Source: Paracoccus tibetensis
Lineage (GTDB): Bacteria > Pseudomonadota > Alphaproteobacteria > Rhodobacterales > Rhodobacteraceae
DNA: 64,000 nucleotides
Assembly: GCF_900102505.1 (NCBI RefSeq)
Contig: NZ_FMVT01000006.1
Coordinates: 62,001 to 126,000 of the forward strand
Reading direction: 5' to 3'
Below are positions 10,260 through 18,453 of this stretch, piece after piece. Every line of letters begins with the position of its first letter. Positions within the stretch are counted from its first letter, which is position 1. The translations under genes and the position numbers were made by a program. A model generated the notes under the pieces. That model was not told where the DNA came from, ran no database searches, and saw nothing but the letters and a program-made list of their open reading frames with translations.

Positions 10260-10702
10260 ATGTCCAGCTCGGGCTGCGAGGGATCGCGCAGCGGCGCCGG
10301 GCGGCCGGGCAGCGCGGGACCGGCTTCGGGCAACAGCCGCTGCAACCCCTCGCCAAGGGGCGGGGGCGGGGGCGCCTCGGCGCGGCGGCGGATGAGGATG
10401 TCGCCATTCGCCAGCCGCTCGGGGGGCTCGTAGTTGCGGATGTCGTCCACGAGGGCCGCAAGCTCCTGCAGGGCCGGGGCCATCCGCTCGAGCGCGCCGG
10501 CCATGTCGCGGCCAAGAAGGTCCAGCTGGGGCGCGGCTTCCTCGCGGAACTGCCGGAACAGCAGCCCCATGCCGCGCTCGATGAGGCTGAGGCCGTCCTC
10601 GGCCTCGGGTGCCGGGGCAGAGGGCTCCTGCGCGGCCAGCGGCAGCGGCAGCGGCAGGGCGAGCGCGGCGAGAAGGGCGAGGGTCGGGATGCGATGCGTC
10701 AT
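10256..10702 (-). CDS. Exported hypothetical protein, Rhodobacterales type
   Basis: A 148-residue protein with an N-terminal signal peptide of about 22 residues ending in a run of Pro-Leu repeats and LAAQE, then a helical domain (about residues 40-95) and a low-complexity Pro-rich tail. I recognise no enzymatic motif. The start ATG at 10702 is set by the signal peptide. Its stop overlaps the stop of the converging sensor/exonuclease gene. Likely periplasmic; function unknown. Confidence 0.65.
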   Translation of the reverse strand: MTHRIPTLALLAALALPLPLPLAAQEPSAPAPEAEDGLSLIERGMGLLFRQFREEAAPQLDLLGRDMAGALERMAPALQELAALVDDIRNYEPPERLANGDILIRRRAEAPPPPPLGEGLQRLLPEAGPALPGRPAPLRDPSQPELDI

Positions 10703-10746
10703 CGGCAGGATCTGGGAAGCCCGCGCGGGCTTCGCAAGGCGCCGCG

Positions 10747-11487
10747 TCAGGCCGGGCTCTGCCGGCCGCCGCCATGCATGGCGCGAAAATTCTCCCAGGC
10801 CTCGTTGATGCGGCGGGTGCGCGCCTCGGCCATGCGGATCGCCTCGGGCGGCAGGCCGCGGGCGATGGCGCGGTCGGGATGGGCCTCGCGGATCAGCTCG
10901 CGCCAGCGCCGCCGCGCCTCGGGCAGGGGCGTCTCGGGCGCGACGCCCAGCACCTCGCAGGGGGGGCAGCCCGCGGCGGGGTCGTGGCGCAGGCGGATCT
11001 CGGCCAGGCGGGGGGCCGGGATGCCGAAGATGCGCCCGACCTCGTCGAGGAACTGTGTCTCGGCCTCCTGCAGCGCGCCGTCGGCCACGGCAATGATGTA
11101 GAGCCCCTCGATCACGTCCTCGAGCACCGTGTCGCCCGGCTGGAACATGGCGGCGATGCGCCGCGCCCAGGCATCGAAGCCCGCCACGTCCTGCCGCGCC
11201 AGGTCGAAGACGCGCGCGGCATTTTTCTCTTCGGCGCGCGGGATGATGAAGACGCGGCGGAAGGCGGCGACCTCGGACCGGGCGACGGTGCCGTCGGCCT
11301 TGGCAAGCTTCGCGCCGAGCGCGATGATCGCGATGGTGAAGGCCACCGAGCGTTCGGGCGGCGGGGCGGGGCGGTTCGTCCAGAGGAAGGCGACCACGCG
11401 GTCGGTCATGCGCTGCCAGAAGCTGCGCGGCTTCGGCAGGGCCGGGCAGGTGCGCCCGCAGGTCGAGGGATCGTCGCAGCATTCCAT
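10747..11487 (-). CDS. TerB-like/J-domain co-chaperone (DjlA-like)
   Basis: A 246-residue protein. The N-terminus holds four cysteines in the first 14 residues, then a hydrophobic segment (about 45-62), a TerB-type helical domain (about 45-165) and a C-terminal J domain (about 175-240) containing the diagnostic HPD tripeptide in REAHPDR, followed by the NEAWE helix seen in DjlA-type proteins. It should stimulate DnaK ATPase at or near the membrane. It is the first gene of a small minus-strand pair with the exported protein at 10256. Confidence 0.85.
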   Translation of the reverse strand: MECCDDPSTCGRTCPALPKPRSFWQRMTDRVVAFLWTNRPAPPPERSVAFTIAIIALGAKLAKADGTVARSEVAAFRRVFIIPRAEEKNAARVFDLARQDVAGFDAWARRIAAMFQPGDTVLEDVIEGLYIIAVADGALQEAETQFLDEVGRIFGIPAPRLAEIRLRHDPAAGCPPCEVLGVAPETPLPEARRRWRELIREAHPDRAIARGLPPEAIRMAEARTRRINEAWENFRAMHGGGRQSPA

Positions 11488-11539
11488 GGCGCGACGTTAG
11501 CGCCGTTCAAGGGGGATGTGTAGGGGCCGGTTGTCGCGC

Positions 11540-12052
11540 TTAGGCCGGCGCAACGGGACCGGGCGCAAGGTCCTTGCCCATCAGCACCAGATCGTGGAAG
11601 GCGCCGAATTTCCAGCCGGCCGCCGGGATGCGGCCCCACTCGCCATAGCCGCAGGCCGCGTGGAAGGCGACCGAGGCCGTGTTCGAGCCGGTGATCGCGC
11701 CGATCATCAGCCGGTGGCCGACGGCGCGGGCGTGATCCTCAATGGCCGTCAGCATCCGCCGGCCGAGGCCGCGGCCGCGGGCGGCGGGGGCGGCGTGGAT
11801 GGTGTGCTCCATGCTGCGCGCATAGCCGGCGCCGCCGCGGAACTGGCTGTAGGTGGCAAAGCCGAGGATGGCGCCTGCGTCCTCGGCCACGAGGAAGGGG
11901 TGGCCCTCGGCCGCGCGTTGGCGGATCACCTCGGCGATCTCGGCCTCGCTGCGCGGGGTGGGCCAGAAGGTGATGACGGTGCCTTCGACGATGGGGTTCC
12001 AGATCGCGCCGATGCCGGCGGCGTCCTCGGGGCGCGCCGGGCGCAGGATCAC
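11540..12052 (-). CDS. GNAT N-acetyltransferase, phosphinothricin/methionine-sulfoximine type
   Basis: A 170-residue GNAT protein starting at GTG 12052, whose codon overlaps the stop of the VOC gene. The acetyl-CoA loop motif ARGRGLGRRML (about residues 90-100) and the preceding beta4 strand are clear; the N-terminal IRPA pattern and TFWPTPRSEAE segment match the PAT/Bar/MddA subgroup, which acetylates the amino group of glutamate or methionine analogues. It is the last gene of a trpA-VOC-GNAT unit; no direct link to tryptophan synthesis is apparent. Confidence 0.85.
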   Translation of the reverse strand: MILRPARPEDAAGIGAIWNPIVEGTVITFWPTPRSEAEIAEVIRQRAAEGHPFLVAEDAGAILGFATYSQFRGGAGYARSMEHTIHAAPAARGRGLGRRMLTAIEDHARAVGHRLMIGAITGSNTASVAFHAACGYGEWGRIPAAGWKFGAFHDLVLMGKDLAPGPVAPA

Positions 12053-12612
12053 AGCGTCACCTCGCCGGCCGGACCCGTCAGCGTCAGCTGCATCGGCGTG
12101 CCGGTCCCGGTCAGCATGATCCGGCGGTCGGCGATGTCCAGCCGCTCCAGCGGGACGGCCAGCCGGGCGAGGCGCAGGCCGCGATCGCGCAGGTGGTGCC
12201 CGGGGTGGTCGTCCCCGTCCCACGCGATCCGCATCGGCTCGGCCCCGCCGCGCGGCATCTGGCCGCTGTCCGGCAGGGTGATGCGCCAGGCGAGGCTGCC
12301 GCGCGTGGCCGCGGCGATGGTGGTGCCCGGTGGCGCCTGCAGCGGCGACTGCCGGACCGCCCAGCCCGCCACGCGCGGCGGGCCGTCGAAGCTGTCGAGG
12401 CCGAACCAGCGCGGCCGGTCCAGGGCCGGCGCCTCGGGGTCGATGGCGATCAGCTCCAGATACTCATGGGGGCCGAGCGAGAGCAGCAGGTTGTGCGTGC
12501 CCATCAGCGGGTGCTTGCCGCCGGGCTCGGGGCGCAGGCCGAGCCGCGCCTCCAGCCAGTCGGCGCCCTCGTCGAGGCTGCGGGCGGCAATGGCGACATG
12601 GTCGAACTGCAT
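12049..12612 (-). CDS. VOC-superfamily (glyoxalase-like) protein
   Basis: About 187 residues, beginning FDHVAIAARSLDEGADWLE, the standard first beta-alpha unit of a glyoxalase-like domain, and followed by a metal-ligand-type HNLLL strand and YLELIAID. The ATG at 12612 lies 2 nt after the trpA stop and is preferred over an upstream ATG that would run into trpA. The second half is less typical (the glyoxalase-like domain 3 group). Substrate unknown. Confidence 0.8.
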   Translation of the reverse strand: MQFDHVAIAARSLDEGADWLEARLGLRPEPGGKHPLMGTHNLLLSLGPHEYLELIAIDPEAPALDRPRWFGLDSFDGPPRVAGWAVRQSPLQAPPGTTIAAATRGSLAWRITLPDSGQMPRGGAEPMRIAWDGDDHPGHHLRDRGLRLARLAVPLERLDIADRRIMLTGTGTPMQLTLTGPAGEVTL

Positions 12613-12616
12613 CGGC

Positions 12617-13414
12617 TCAGCCGCGATGGGCACCGGCGGCCAGGTCGCGCACGAAGGCCAGAACTTCGGGGACCGGCCGGCCCTCGCCGATCAGCTTGAC
12701 GATGGCGCTGCCGACGACGCAGCCGTCGGCGACGCCCGCGATGGCCTCGGCCGCCTCGGGGGTCGAGATGCCGAAGCCGACGACCACGGGCAGGCCGGCG
12801 CTGGCGCGGATGCGGGCGACCTCGGGGGCGACCTCGGCGGCGTTGGCCGCGGGGCCGCCGGTGATGCCGGTGACGCTGACGTAATAGACGAAGCCCGAGG
12901 TGTTCTTGACCACGGCTGGCAGGCGGCGGTCATCGGTGGTCGGCGTGGCAAGGCGGATGAAGTTCAGCCCGGCCTGGGCGGCGGGCAGGCACAGCTCGTC
13001 ATCCTCCTCGGGCGGCAGGTCCACGACGATGAGGCCGTCGATGCCGGCCGCCTTGGCCTCGGACAGGAAGCCCTCGACGCCGCCGGGGCGGGCGTAGATC
13101 GGGTTGTAGTAGCCCATGAGGACGATGGGCGTCTCGTTATCGCCCTCGCGGAAGGCGCGGACCATGTCCAGCGTGCGGCTGACGCTGCCGCCCGCTGCCA
13201 ACGCGCGCTGGCCGGCGGACTGGATCGTGGGGCCATCGGCCATCGGGTCGGTGAAGGGCATGCCCAGCTCGATGATGTCCACCCCGGCGGCGGGCAGGCC
13301 GCGCATGATCTGAAGCGCGGTCTCCTGATCCGGATCGGTCGCCATCATGTAGGCGACGAAGGCCTTGCCGTTCTGCTGCTTCAGCGCCTGGAAACGCGCG
13401 TCGATTCTGGTCAT
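12617..13414 (-). CDS. trpA: Tryptophan synthase alpha subunit
   Basis: A 265-residue TIM-barrel protein that cleaves indole-3-glycerol phosphate to indole and glyceraldehyde 3-phosphate, passing indole to TrpB. The catalytic residues fall exactly at Glu49 (IIELGMPF) and Asp60 (PMADGP), the numbering used for the Salmonella enzyme. The ATG at 13414 gives the conserved N-terminus; an upstream in-frame ATG adds ten unrelated residues. trpB is not adjacent, which is common in Rhodobacterales, and the downstream VOC and GNAT genes follow within 4 nt. Confidence 0.96.
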   Translation of the reverse strand: MTRIDARFQALKQQNGKAFVAYMMATDPDQETALQIMRGLPAAGVDIIELGMPFTDPMADGPTIQSAGQRALAAGGSVSRTLDMVRAFREGDNETPIVLMGYYNPIYARPGGVEGFLSEAKAAGIDGLIVVDLPPEEDDELCLPAAQAGLNFIRLATPTTDDRRLPAVVKNTSGFVYYVSVTGITGGPAANAAEVAPEVARIRASAGLPVVVGFGISTPEAAEAIAGVADGCVVGSAIVKLIGEGRPVPEVLAFVRDLAAGAHRG

Positions 13415-13542
13415 GGCTGCCCTCGTCCGTTGTCCGGGCAGCACTAGCCCGCAGAGGGCGGCCGTGCAACGCCGTATGGCTGGACTTGCCGGTCGGGGGG
13501 GCGTAACAGGCGGCGATCATTCAGGACGGGAAGGACGGGGCG

Positions 13543-14640
13543 ATGGGCTTTCGCATGGGGATCGTGGGACTGCCGAATGTCGGCAAATCGACGCTGTTCA
13601 ACGCGCTGACGCGGACCGCCGCCGCGCAGGCCGCGAACTTCCCCTTCTGCACCATCGAGCCGAATGTGGGCGAGGTCGCCGTGCCCGACCAGCGGCTCGA
13701 GACGCTGGCCGGCATCGCCGCCAGCAAGCAGGTCATCCCGACGCGCATCACCTTCGTGGACATCGCCGGTCTCGTGAAGGGCGCGTCCAAGGGTGAGGGC
13801 CTCGGCAACCAGTTCCTGGCGAACATCCGCGAGACGGACGCCATCGCCCATGTACTGCGCTGCTTCGAAGACGGGGACATCACCCATGTCGAGGGCCGGG
13901 TCGATCCCGTCGCCGACGCCGAGGTGATCGAGACCGAGCTGATGATCGCGGACATGGAATCGATCGAGCGACGCCTGGCGAACCTCGCCCGCAAGCTGAA
14001 GGGCGGCGACAAGGAGGCCGCCGCGCAGGAGGGTCTGCTGAAGCGCGCCCTCGCCGCGCTGGAGGAAGGCCGCCCGGCCCGCACCGTCGAGGTGGCCGAG
14101 GACGACCGCAAGGCCTGGTCCATGCTGCAGCTGCTGACCGCGAAGCCGGTGCTCTATGTCTGCAACGTCGCCGAGAGCGACGCCGCCAGCGGCAACGCCC
14201 TGACCGAGAAGGTGCGCGAGATGGCCGCGGCGCAGGGCGCCGGCCATGTCGTCATCTCGGCGCGCATCGAGGAGGAGATCAGCCAGCTCGATGCCGAGGA
14301 GGCCGAGATGTTCCTCTCGGAGATGGGGCTGGAGGAGGCCGGGCTCGACCGGCTGATTCGCGCGGGCTACACGCTGCTCGGGCTTCAGACCTACTTCACG
14401 GTCGGCCCCAAGGAGGCGCGCGCCTGGACGATCCGCAAGGGCACGCTGGTCCCGCAGGCCGCCGGCGTGATCCACGGCGATTTCGAGAAGGGCTTCATCC
14501 GCGCCGAGACCATCGCATATGACGACTATGTCGCCGGCAAGGGTGAGGCGGGTGCGCGCGAGGCCGGCAAGCTGCGCGTCGAGGGCAAGACCTACGAGGT
14601 CAAGGACGGCGACGTCCTGCATTTCCTCTTCAACGGCTGA
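13543..14640 (+). CDS. ychF: Redox-regulated ATPase YchF (OLA1 family)
   Basis: A 365-residue Obg-like ATPase. The P-loop GLPNVGKS sits at residues 9-16, the switch region DIAGLVKGASKGEGLG near residue 70, and a TGS domain occupies the C-terminal 85 residues (ending in the typical VLHFLFNG). YchF prefers ATP, binds ribosomes and has been linked to oxidative-stress responses. It is monocistronic. A stem (14648-14654 with 14663-14669) without a T-run follows the stop. Confidence 0.97.
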   Translation: MGFRMGIVGLPNVGKSTLFNALTRTAAAQAANFPFCTIEPNVGEVAVPDQRLETLAGIAASKQVIPTRITFVDIAGLVKGASKGEGLGNQFLANIRETDAIAHVLRCFEDGDITHVEGRVDPVADAEVIETELMIADMESIERRLANLARKLKGGDKEAAAQEGLLKRALAALEEGRPARTVEVAEDDRKAWSMLQLLTAKPVLYVCNVAESDAASGNALTEKVREMAAAQGAGHVVISARIEEEISQLDAEEAEMFLSEMGLEEAGLDRLIRAGYTLLGLQTYFTVGPKEARAWTIRKGTLVPQAAGVIHGDFEKGFIRAETIAYDDYVAGKGEAGAREAGKLRVEGKTYEVKDGDVLHFLFNG

Positions 14641-14720
14641 GGGCGCTGCGGCGGGAACCGAACCGCCGCGTCATCGTTCCAACATCAGGATGTCATGCGG
14701 CCGCCATCTGCGGCCCATAG

Positions 14721-14798
14721 AAAAGGCCGCAGCTTTCGCTGCGGCCCCTGCGCCGTTGGTCGCGCAATCTCCCTGCCGGACTGGCCGGTCATCATTGC
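14721..14798 (-). ncRNA. Candidate small RNA (predicted sponge of the adjacent sRNA)
   Basis: On the minus strand a promoter-like pair TTGACG (14832-14827) and TAGCGT (14809-14804), 17 nt apart, points to a start near 14798. The predicted 78-nt RNA opens with a stem GCAAU/AUUGC (14798-14794 with 14768-14764) enclosing an inner CCGG/CCGG stem, then a linker and a rho-independent terminator (stem 14746-14739 with 14732-14725, then UUUU at 14724-14721). Bases 14783-14769 can pair with the conserved stretch of the next RNA over 15 contiguous bp, 13 Watson-Crick and 2 G-U. No open reading frame is evident. Existence of the transcript is inferred. Confidence 0.5.
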
Positions 14799-14891
14799 GT
14801 GCCACGCTAGTCGCGACGTCGTGATCCGTCAACTGCCCATCTGTGCCCGCCGATCACGTTGCAGCCAGCGGAGCGGCCTGCCTGAGGCAAG

Positions 14892-14962
14892 AAAAAAGCC
14901 GCGCCCGAGGGCGCGGCAGTCCAACAGGGAGGAAGGTCCGGGCTACGGCATGTGACCCGGAC
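14892..14962 (-). ncRNA. Candidate anti-Shine-Dalgarno-type small RNA, copy 1
   Basis: Minus strand: a 7-bp hairpin (GUCCGGG/CCCGGAC, 14962-14956 with 14942-14936), then a single-stranded pyrimidine-rich stretch containing CUCCCUGUUGGACUG (14931-14917), then a 9-bp GC stem (14917-14909 with 14906-14898) and six U. The same layout and the same stretch recur at 63.4 kb. CCUCCC is complementary to ribosome-binding sites, as in the alphaproteobacterial cuckoo/CcsR-type RNAs, to which this may belong. I do not see a strong promoter; the RNA could also be processed from a longer transcript. Confidence 0.6.
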
Positions 14963-15049
14963 AAGAACAGGATGACACAGCCGGGTTAACATTGTCTTGA
15001 ACAACCGCGCGTTGCGTGCGGATTGTTGCCAAGAGGCGCGTCCGCCCGG

Positions 15050-15379
15050 TCACAGCGCGAGGCGCTGCGCCGGCGCGCTGTCCACCGCCGCGCGCATCTC
15101 GGCCAGGATGGCGATGACCAACAGGACGTGCCGCTGCATGTGATACTCGGCCGCGCGCGCGAGGCGCAGGTCGTTCTGCACCGCCTCCTCGGCGCGCAGG
15201 CGCGACAGGCAGCGGCCGGGGGCGGGGCAGCTGTCGGTGCGCAGCAGGGCGGGCAGATCGCGGCTGCGTTTCCAGCCGGCCTGCCCCTCGCGAGCGGCGC
15301 GGATCAGGGCGGCGGGGCGGCGGAGAGGCCCGTCGCTGCTGCGCGGGCGGAAGACGATCACGTTGCTGGTCTGGGTCAT
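15050..15379 (-). CDS. Conserved hypothetical protein (Rhodobacterales)
   Basis: A 109-residue protein beginning MTQTSNVIVFRPR, followed by a basic Arg/Ala-rich middle with two cysteines and a C-terminal helix (about 75-100). The ATG at 15379 has an AGGAG site 9-10 nt upstream. I know this N-terminus only from uncharacterised Rhodobacterales proteins. It is divergent from the DUF6456 gene and lies upstream of the two candidate sRNAs, so readthrough of its message into the sRNA region is possible. Confidence 0.65.
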   Translation of the reverse strand: MTQTSNVIVFRPRSSDGPLRRPAALIRAAREGQAGWKRSRDLPALLRTDSCPAPGRCLSRLRAEEAVQNDLRLARAAEYHMQRHVLLVIAILAEMRAAVDSAPAQRLAL

Positions 15380-15479
15380 GGCGCAGGGTCTCCTGACATG
15401 TCTCCCTCGCAGCTTTGCACAATCTTGGGTTGTGTTGCCGATCCGGCCCATGCAGCGCGCGCTCGAGCAATGGTTCTTT

Positions 15480-15499
15480 AGGGATTGTTAGGGATTGTT
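15480..15499 (+). repeat. 10-bp tandem direct repeat in a divergent promoter region
   Basis: AGGGATTGTT occurs twice head to tail between the divergent genes at 15379 and 15597. A TTAACC (15524-15529), the half-site of the CtrA consensus, lies 25 nt further on. The pair of identical 10-mers, one helical turn apart, could be a binding site for a dimeric regulator. Confidence 0.45.
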
Positions 15500-15596
15500 G
15501 CGCCTATGTGCAGAAACCCCCTGTTAACCAAGGGGCGCAAACATCAACCCAGGGTAGTCTTCTGCCGGGCTGCCCGAGGACGACAAGGGACCTGAC

Positions 15597-16745
15597 ATGA
15601 CGGTATTGACCGGTGATTTCGCACTTGGCACCTTCGCAGCGGAGCACCGTCCGGACGGGGCACCTTCGGCCCCGATCCGCCTTGATGCCAGCGGGGACGC
15701 GCAGCTCTATCTCCGCCATGTCGAGCAGGGCGTCACCATCCGCGCCCTGGCGCGCGAGGCGGGCTGCCATGCCTCGACCATCCTGCGGCGCATCCGCCGC
15801 TTCGAGTCGCGCCGCGACGATCCCCTGGTGGACGGCGCGCTGGCAGAGCGTCCCGCGGGGCGCGCCGAGCGCCCGGACGACCGGCAGGTGCTGCGCGTCC
15901 TGCGCCGCCTGTCCGAGCCGGGGGCGGTCATGGCCAGCGCGCCGGGCATGGAGAAGGCGATCGTCACGCGAGAGGACATCCGCACCGCGGTTCTCGAGCG
16001 GCGGTTGGCCGAGATGATGGCGCTGCGGGGTTGGGTGATCCAGATCGGGCAGGGCGGGCGGCTCCAACGCTACGTTCTGGCCCCGGCGGGGCGCGAGGCG
16101 CTGCGCCAGATGCTGCGCTCGCCGCGCCAGCGCAGCGCGGTGCCCGGCCCGGAGGCCTTCGCCGAGGCGACCCCGGTCGGCACCGACGCCGAGCCGGCGC
16201 CCGGCATGGCAGAGGCCGCCCCCGCCTTCGATCATGCCGAGCGGCACCGGGTCTGGGACGCCCGGGTGATCGAGGATCCCGAGGACGGTCGCCGGCGCCA
16301 TGCCCGCGTGAACATCGCCGAAAGCCCGCTTCTGCTGCTGGCCCGCCGGCGCGAGGCGAACGGCCAGCCCTTCCTCAGCCCCGGCATGGTGACGGCGGGC
16401 GAGCGGCTGCGCGAGGATTTCGAGCTGGCGCAGATGGGGCCGCGGGTGACGCAGAACTGGGACGGGTTCATGACCTCGGGCATCGACGTCTCGCGGCAGG
16501 GCGGAGGCTATCGCGGCGGCTCGGAATCGGCGCGGGACCGCGTGGCCTTGGCGCTGCGCGAGCTGGGGCCGGGCATGGGTGACATCGTGCTGCGGGTGTG
16601 CTGCTTCCTGGAGGGGATCGAGATGACCGAGCGGCGGCTCGGCTGGTCCGCGCGCTCGGGCAAGATCGTCCTGCGCCTCGCCCTGATGCGGCTGGAGCGG
16701 TACTACGCCGAGACCTATGGCCGCGGCAGCCCACTCATCGGCTGA
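15597..16745 (+). CDS. DUF6456/HTH regulator, possible GafA-like GTA activator
   Basis: A 382-residue protein. Residues 33-70 form a helix-turn-helix of the form LAREAGCHASTILRRIRRFE; residues 100-180 are a second helical module with a winged-helix look; residues 180-245 are low-complexity Ala/Glu/Pro linker; and the C-terminal 135 residues are a conserved helical domain (LARRREANGQPFLSPGMV) that I associate with DUF6456. This layout recalls the Rhodobacter capsulatus gene-transfer-agent activator GafA, but I cannot confirm orthology. A CtrA half-site in its promoter would fit CtrA-controlled expression. It shares a bidirectional terminator with katA. Confidence 0.7.
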   Translation: MTVLTGDFALGTFAAEHRPDGAPSAPIRLDASGDAQLYLRHVEQGVTIRALAREAGCHASTILRRIRRFESRRDDPLVDGALAERPAGRAERPDDRQVLRVLRRLSEPGAVMASAPGMEKAIVTREDIRTAVLERRLAEMMALRGWVIQIGQGGRLQRYVLAPAGREALRQMLRSPRQRSAVPGPEAFAEATPVGTDAEPAPGMAEAAPAFDHAERHRVWDARVIEDPEDGRRRHARVNIAESPLLLLARRREANGQPFLSPGMVTAGERLREDFELAQMGPRVTQNWDGFMTSGIDVSRQGGGYRGGSESARDRVALALRELGPGMGDIVLRVCCFLEGIEMTERRLGWSARSGKIVLRLALMRLERYYAETYGRGSPLIG

Positions 16746-16764
16746 AATCCGGCCCGGCGAAACG

Positions 16765-16791
16765 AAAAAGGGGGCGCCTTCTGGCGCCCCC
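16765..16791 (-). terminator. Bidirectional terminator between the DUF6456 gene and katA
   Basis: A 9-bp perfect stem (16770-16778 with 16783-16791) and a 4-nt loop; on the minus strand it is followed by five U, which suits katA. On the plus strand the tail is weaker (CTTCGT) but may also stop the converging DUF6456 transcript. Confidence 0.8.
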
Positions 16792-16864
16792 TTCGTCAAC
16801 TGCAACTCTGCAAACCGCGACCATTTGAACCGTTGACGATCCAGTCACGGATGGCGGGCGTGAT

Positions 16865-18355
16865 TCACTCGGCCGCTTCAACGTGACGTTGCGACATTTC
16901 GGCACGCGCCGCGCGGATGCCGGCGCCGTAGGCCGGGCTGATGCGGTCGAAATGGACCAGCGCCCGCTCCAGCACCGCCTCGTCCGCGCCCTCCATCGCC
17001 GCGGCGATGTTGCGGTAGAGACGCGCCCGCTCCTCGGCCGTCAGCACGATGTCGTGCAGCGCGCGGGGCTGGGCGTAGTCGTCGATCTGCTGCTGGTGCG
17101 GATGACGACCCGCGAGCCCTGAGATCTTCAGCGGCGGCTCGGCGAAGGACGGATCCTCGACCGGCCCGCCGAAGCTGTTCGGCTCGTAATAGGCATCGGC
17201 CGTGCCGGTCTGGTGGCCGAAGAAGTTCATCTGGCCGTCCTTGTGGTAGTGATGCACCGGACACTTCGCCGCGTTCACCGGCAGATGCTCGTAATGCGTC
17301 CCAAGCCGGTAGCGATGCGCGTCGGCATAGGAGAAGACCCGCGCCTGCAGCATCTTGTCGGGCGAATAGCCGATCCCCCGCACCTTGTTCGATGGGCTGA
17401 AGGCCGCCTGCTCGATCTGGGCGAAGTAGTTGTCGGCGTTGCGGTTCAGGGCGAACTCGCCCACCTCGATCAGCGGGTAGTCGCCATGCGGCCAGACCTT
17501 GGTCAGGTCGAACGGGTCATAGGGCGTCTTCTCGGCGTCGAGTTCCGGCATGACCTGCACGAACATCTTCCAGCGCGGATGCTCGCCGCGCTCGATCTTG
17601 CCGAACAGCGCCTCCTGGTAGCCCTCGCGGGTGTGGCCGATGATCTCGGCGGCCTCGCCGTTGGTGTAGAAGCGATGGCCCTGCTGGGTCTTGAAGTGGA
17701 ACTTCACCCAGAAGCGCTCGCCGTCCTTGTTCCAGAAGGAATAGGTGTGGCTGCCATAGCCGTTCATGAAGGTCGGGTCCTGCGGCAACCCGCGGTCCGA
17801 CATCAGGATCGTGACCTGATGCAGCGATTCGGGCTGCTGGCCCCAGAAGTCCCACATCGCGGTCGCGCTGCGCAGGTTGGTGCGCGGGTGGCGCTTCTGC
17901 GTGTGGATGAAGTCGGGGAACTTCAGCGGGTCGCGGACGAAGAAGACGGGCGTGTTGTTGCCCACGACGTCCCAGTTGCCCTCGTCGGTGTAGAACTTCA
18001 GCGCGAAGCCCCGCACGTCCCGCTCGTGATCGGCCGCGCCCTGCTCGCCGGCGACGGTCGAGAAGCGCGCCAGCATCTCGGTCGTCTTGCCGACCTGCGC
18101 GAAGATCGAGGCGCAGGAATACTGCGTGATGTCGTTCGTCACCGTGAACGTGCCGAAGGCGCCCCAGCCCTTGGCATGGACGACGCGCTCGGGGATGCGC
18201 TCGCGGTTCTGGTGGGCGAGCTTCTCGAGCAGCTGGTAGTCCTGCATCAGAAGCGGACCGCGCGGCCCCGCCGTCTCGCTGTTCTGATTCGAGGCGATGG
18301 GCGCCCCGGCGGTCGTGGTCATGCGCGGGCGTGTCGAATCGTATGGCTGGCTCAT
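16865..18355 (-). CDS. katA: Monofunctional haem catalase
   Basis: A 496-residue small-subunit (clade 3 type) catalase that dismutates hydrogen peroxide. His60 in [12 protein letters not shown] and Asn133 in VVGNNTP are the distal haem-pocket residues, and the proximal Tyr lies near residue 343 in the [10 protein letters not shown] segment. The ATG at 18355 is used because the family N-terminus begins there; the upstream in-frame extension crosses the promoter. It is divergent from oxyR across 98 bp, indicating peroxide-inducible control. Confidence 0.96.
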   Translation of the reverse strand: MSQPYDSTRPRMTTTAGAPIASNQNSETAGPRGPLLMQDYQLLEKLAHQNRERIPERVVHAKGWGAFGTFTVTNDITQYSCASIFAQVGKTTEMLARFSTVAGEQGAADHERDVRGFALKFYTDEGNWDVVGNNTPVFFVRDPLKFPDFIHTQKRHPRTNLRSATAMWDFWGQQPESLHQVTILMSDRGLPQDPTFMNGYGSHTYSFWNKDGERFWVKFHFKTQQGHRFYTNGEAAEIIGHTREGYQEALFGKIERGEHPRWKMFVQVMPELDAEKTPYDPFDLTKVWPHGDYPLIEVGEFALNRNADNYFAQIEQAAFSPSNKVRGIGYSPDKMLQARVFSYADAHRYRLGTHYEHLPVNAAKCPVHHYHKDGQMNFFGHQTGTADAYYEPNSFGGPVEDPSFAEPPLKISGLAGRHPHQQQIDDYAQPRALHDIVLTAEERARLYRNIAAAMEGADEAVLERALVHFDRISPAYGAGIRAARAEMSQRHVEAAE

Positions 18356-18453
18356 GGCATGGGTCCCCTGTGGTCGTTGTTCCTGCTCGATATTCGCGCG
18401 GTGGACTGATAAACACAAATCGGGTTTTCTGCTTGATCCGATAAGGAAGCTTG
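18356..18453. promoter_or_regulatory. katA-oxyR divergent promoter with GAT/ATC dyads
   Basis: The 98-bp intergenic segment is AT-richer than its surroundings and contains GATA at 18389 and 18408, ATC at 18419, GATC at 18435 and GATAAGG at 18440, forming several imperfect GAT...ATC dyads. OxyR normally binds four ATAG-like half-sites 10-11 bp apart. The spacing here is only partly regular, so an OxyR operator is likely from context but not delimited. An AAGGAAG ribosome site precedes the oxyR ATG. Confidence 0.5.

Noticed and set aside
15524..15529. Complete CtrA site upstream of the DUF6456 gene
   Set aside because: Only one TTAACC half is present; a second TTAA at the required 7-nt spacing is missing, so only a half-site is claimed.
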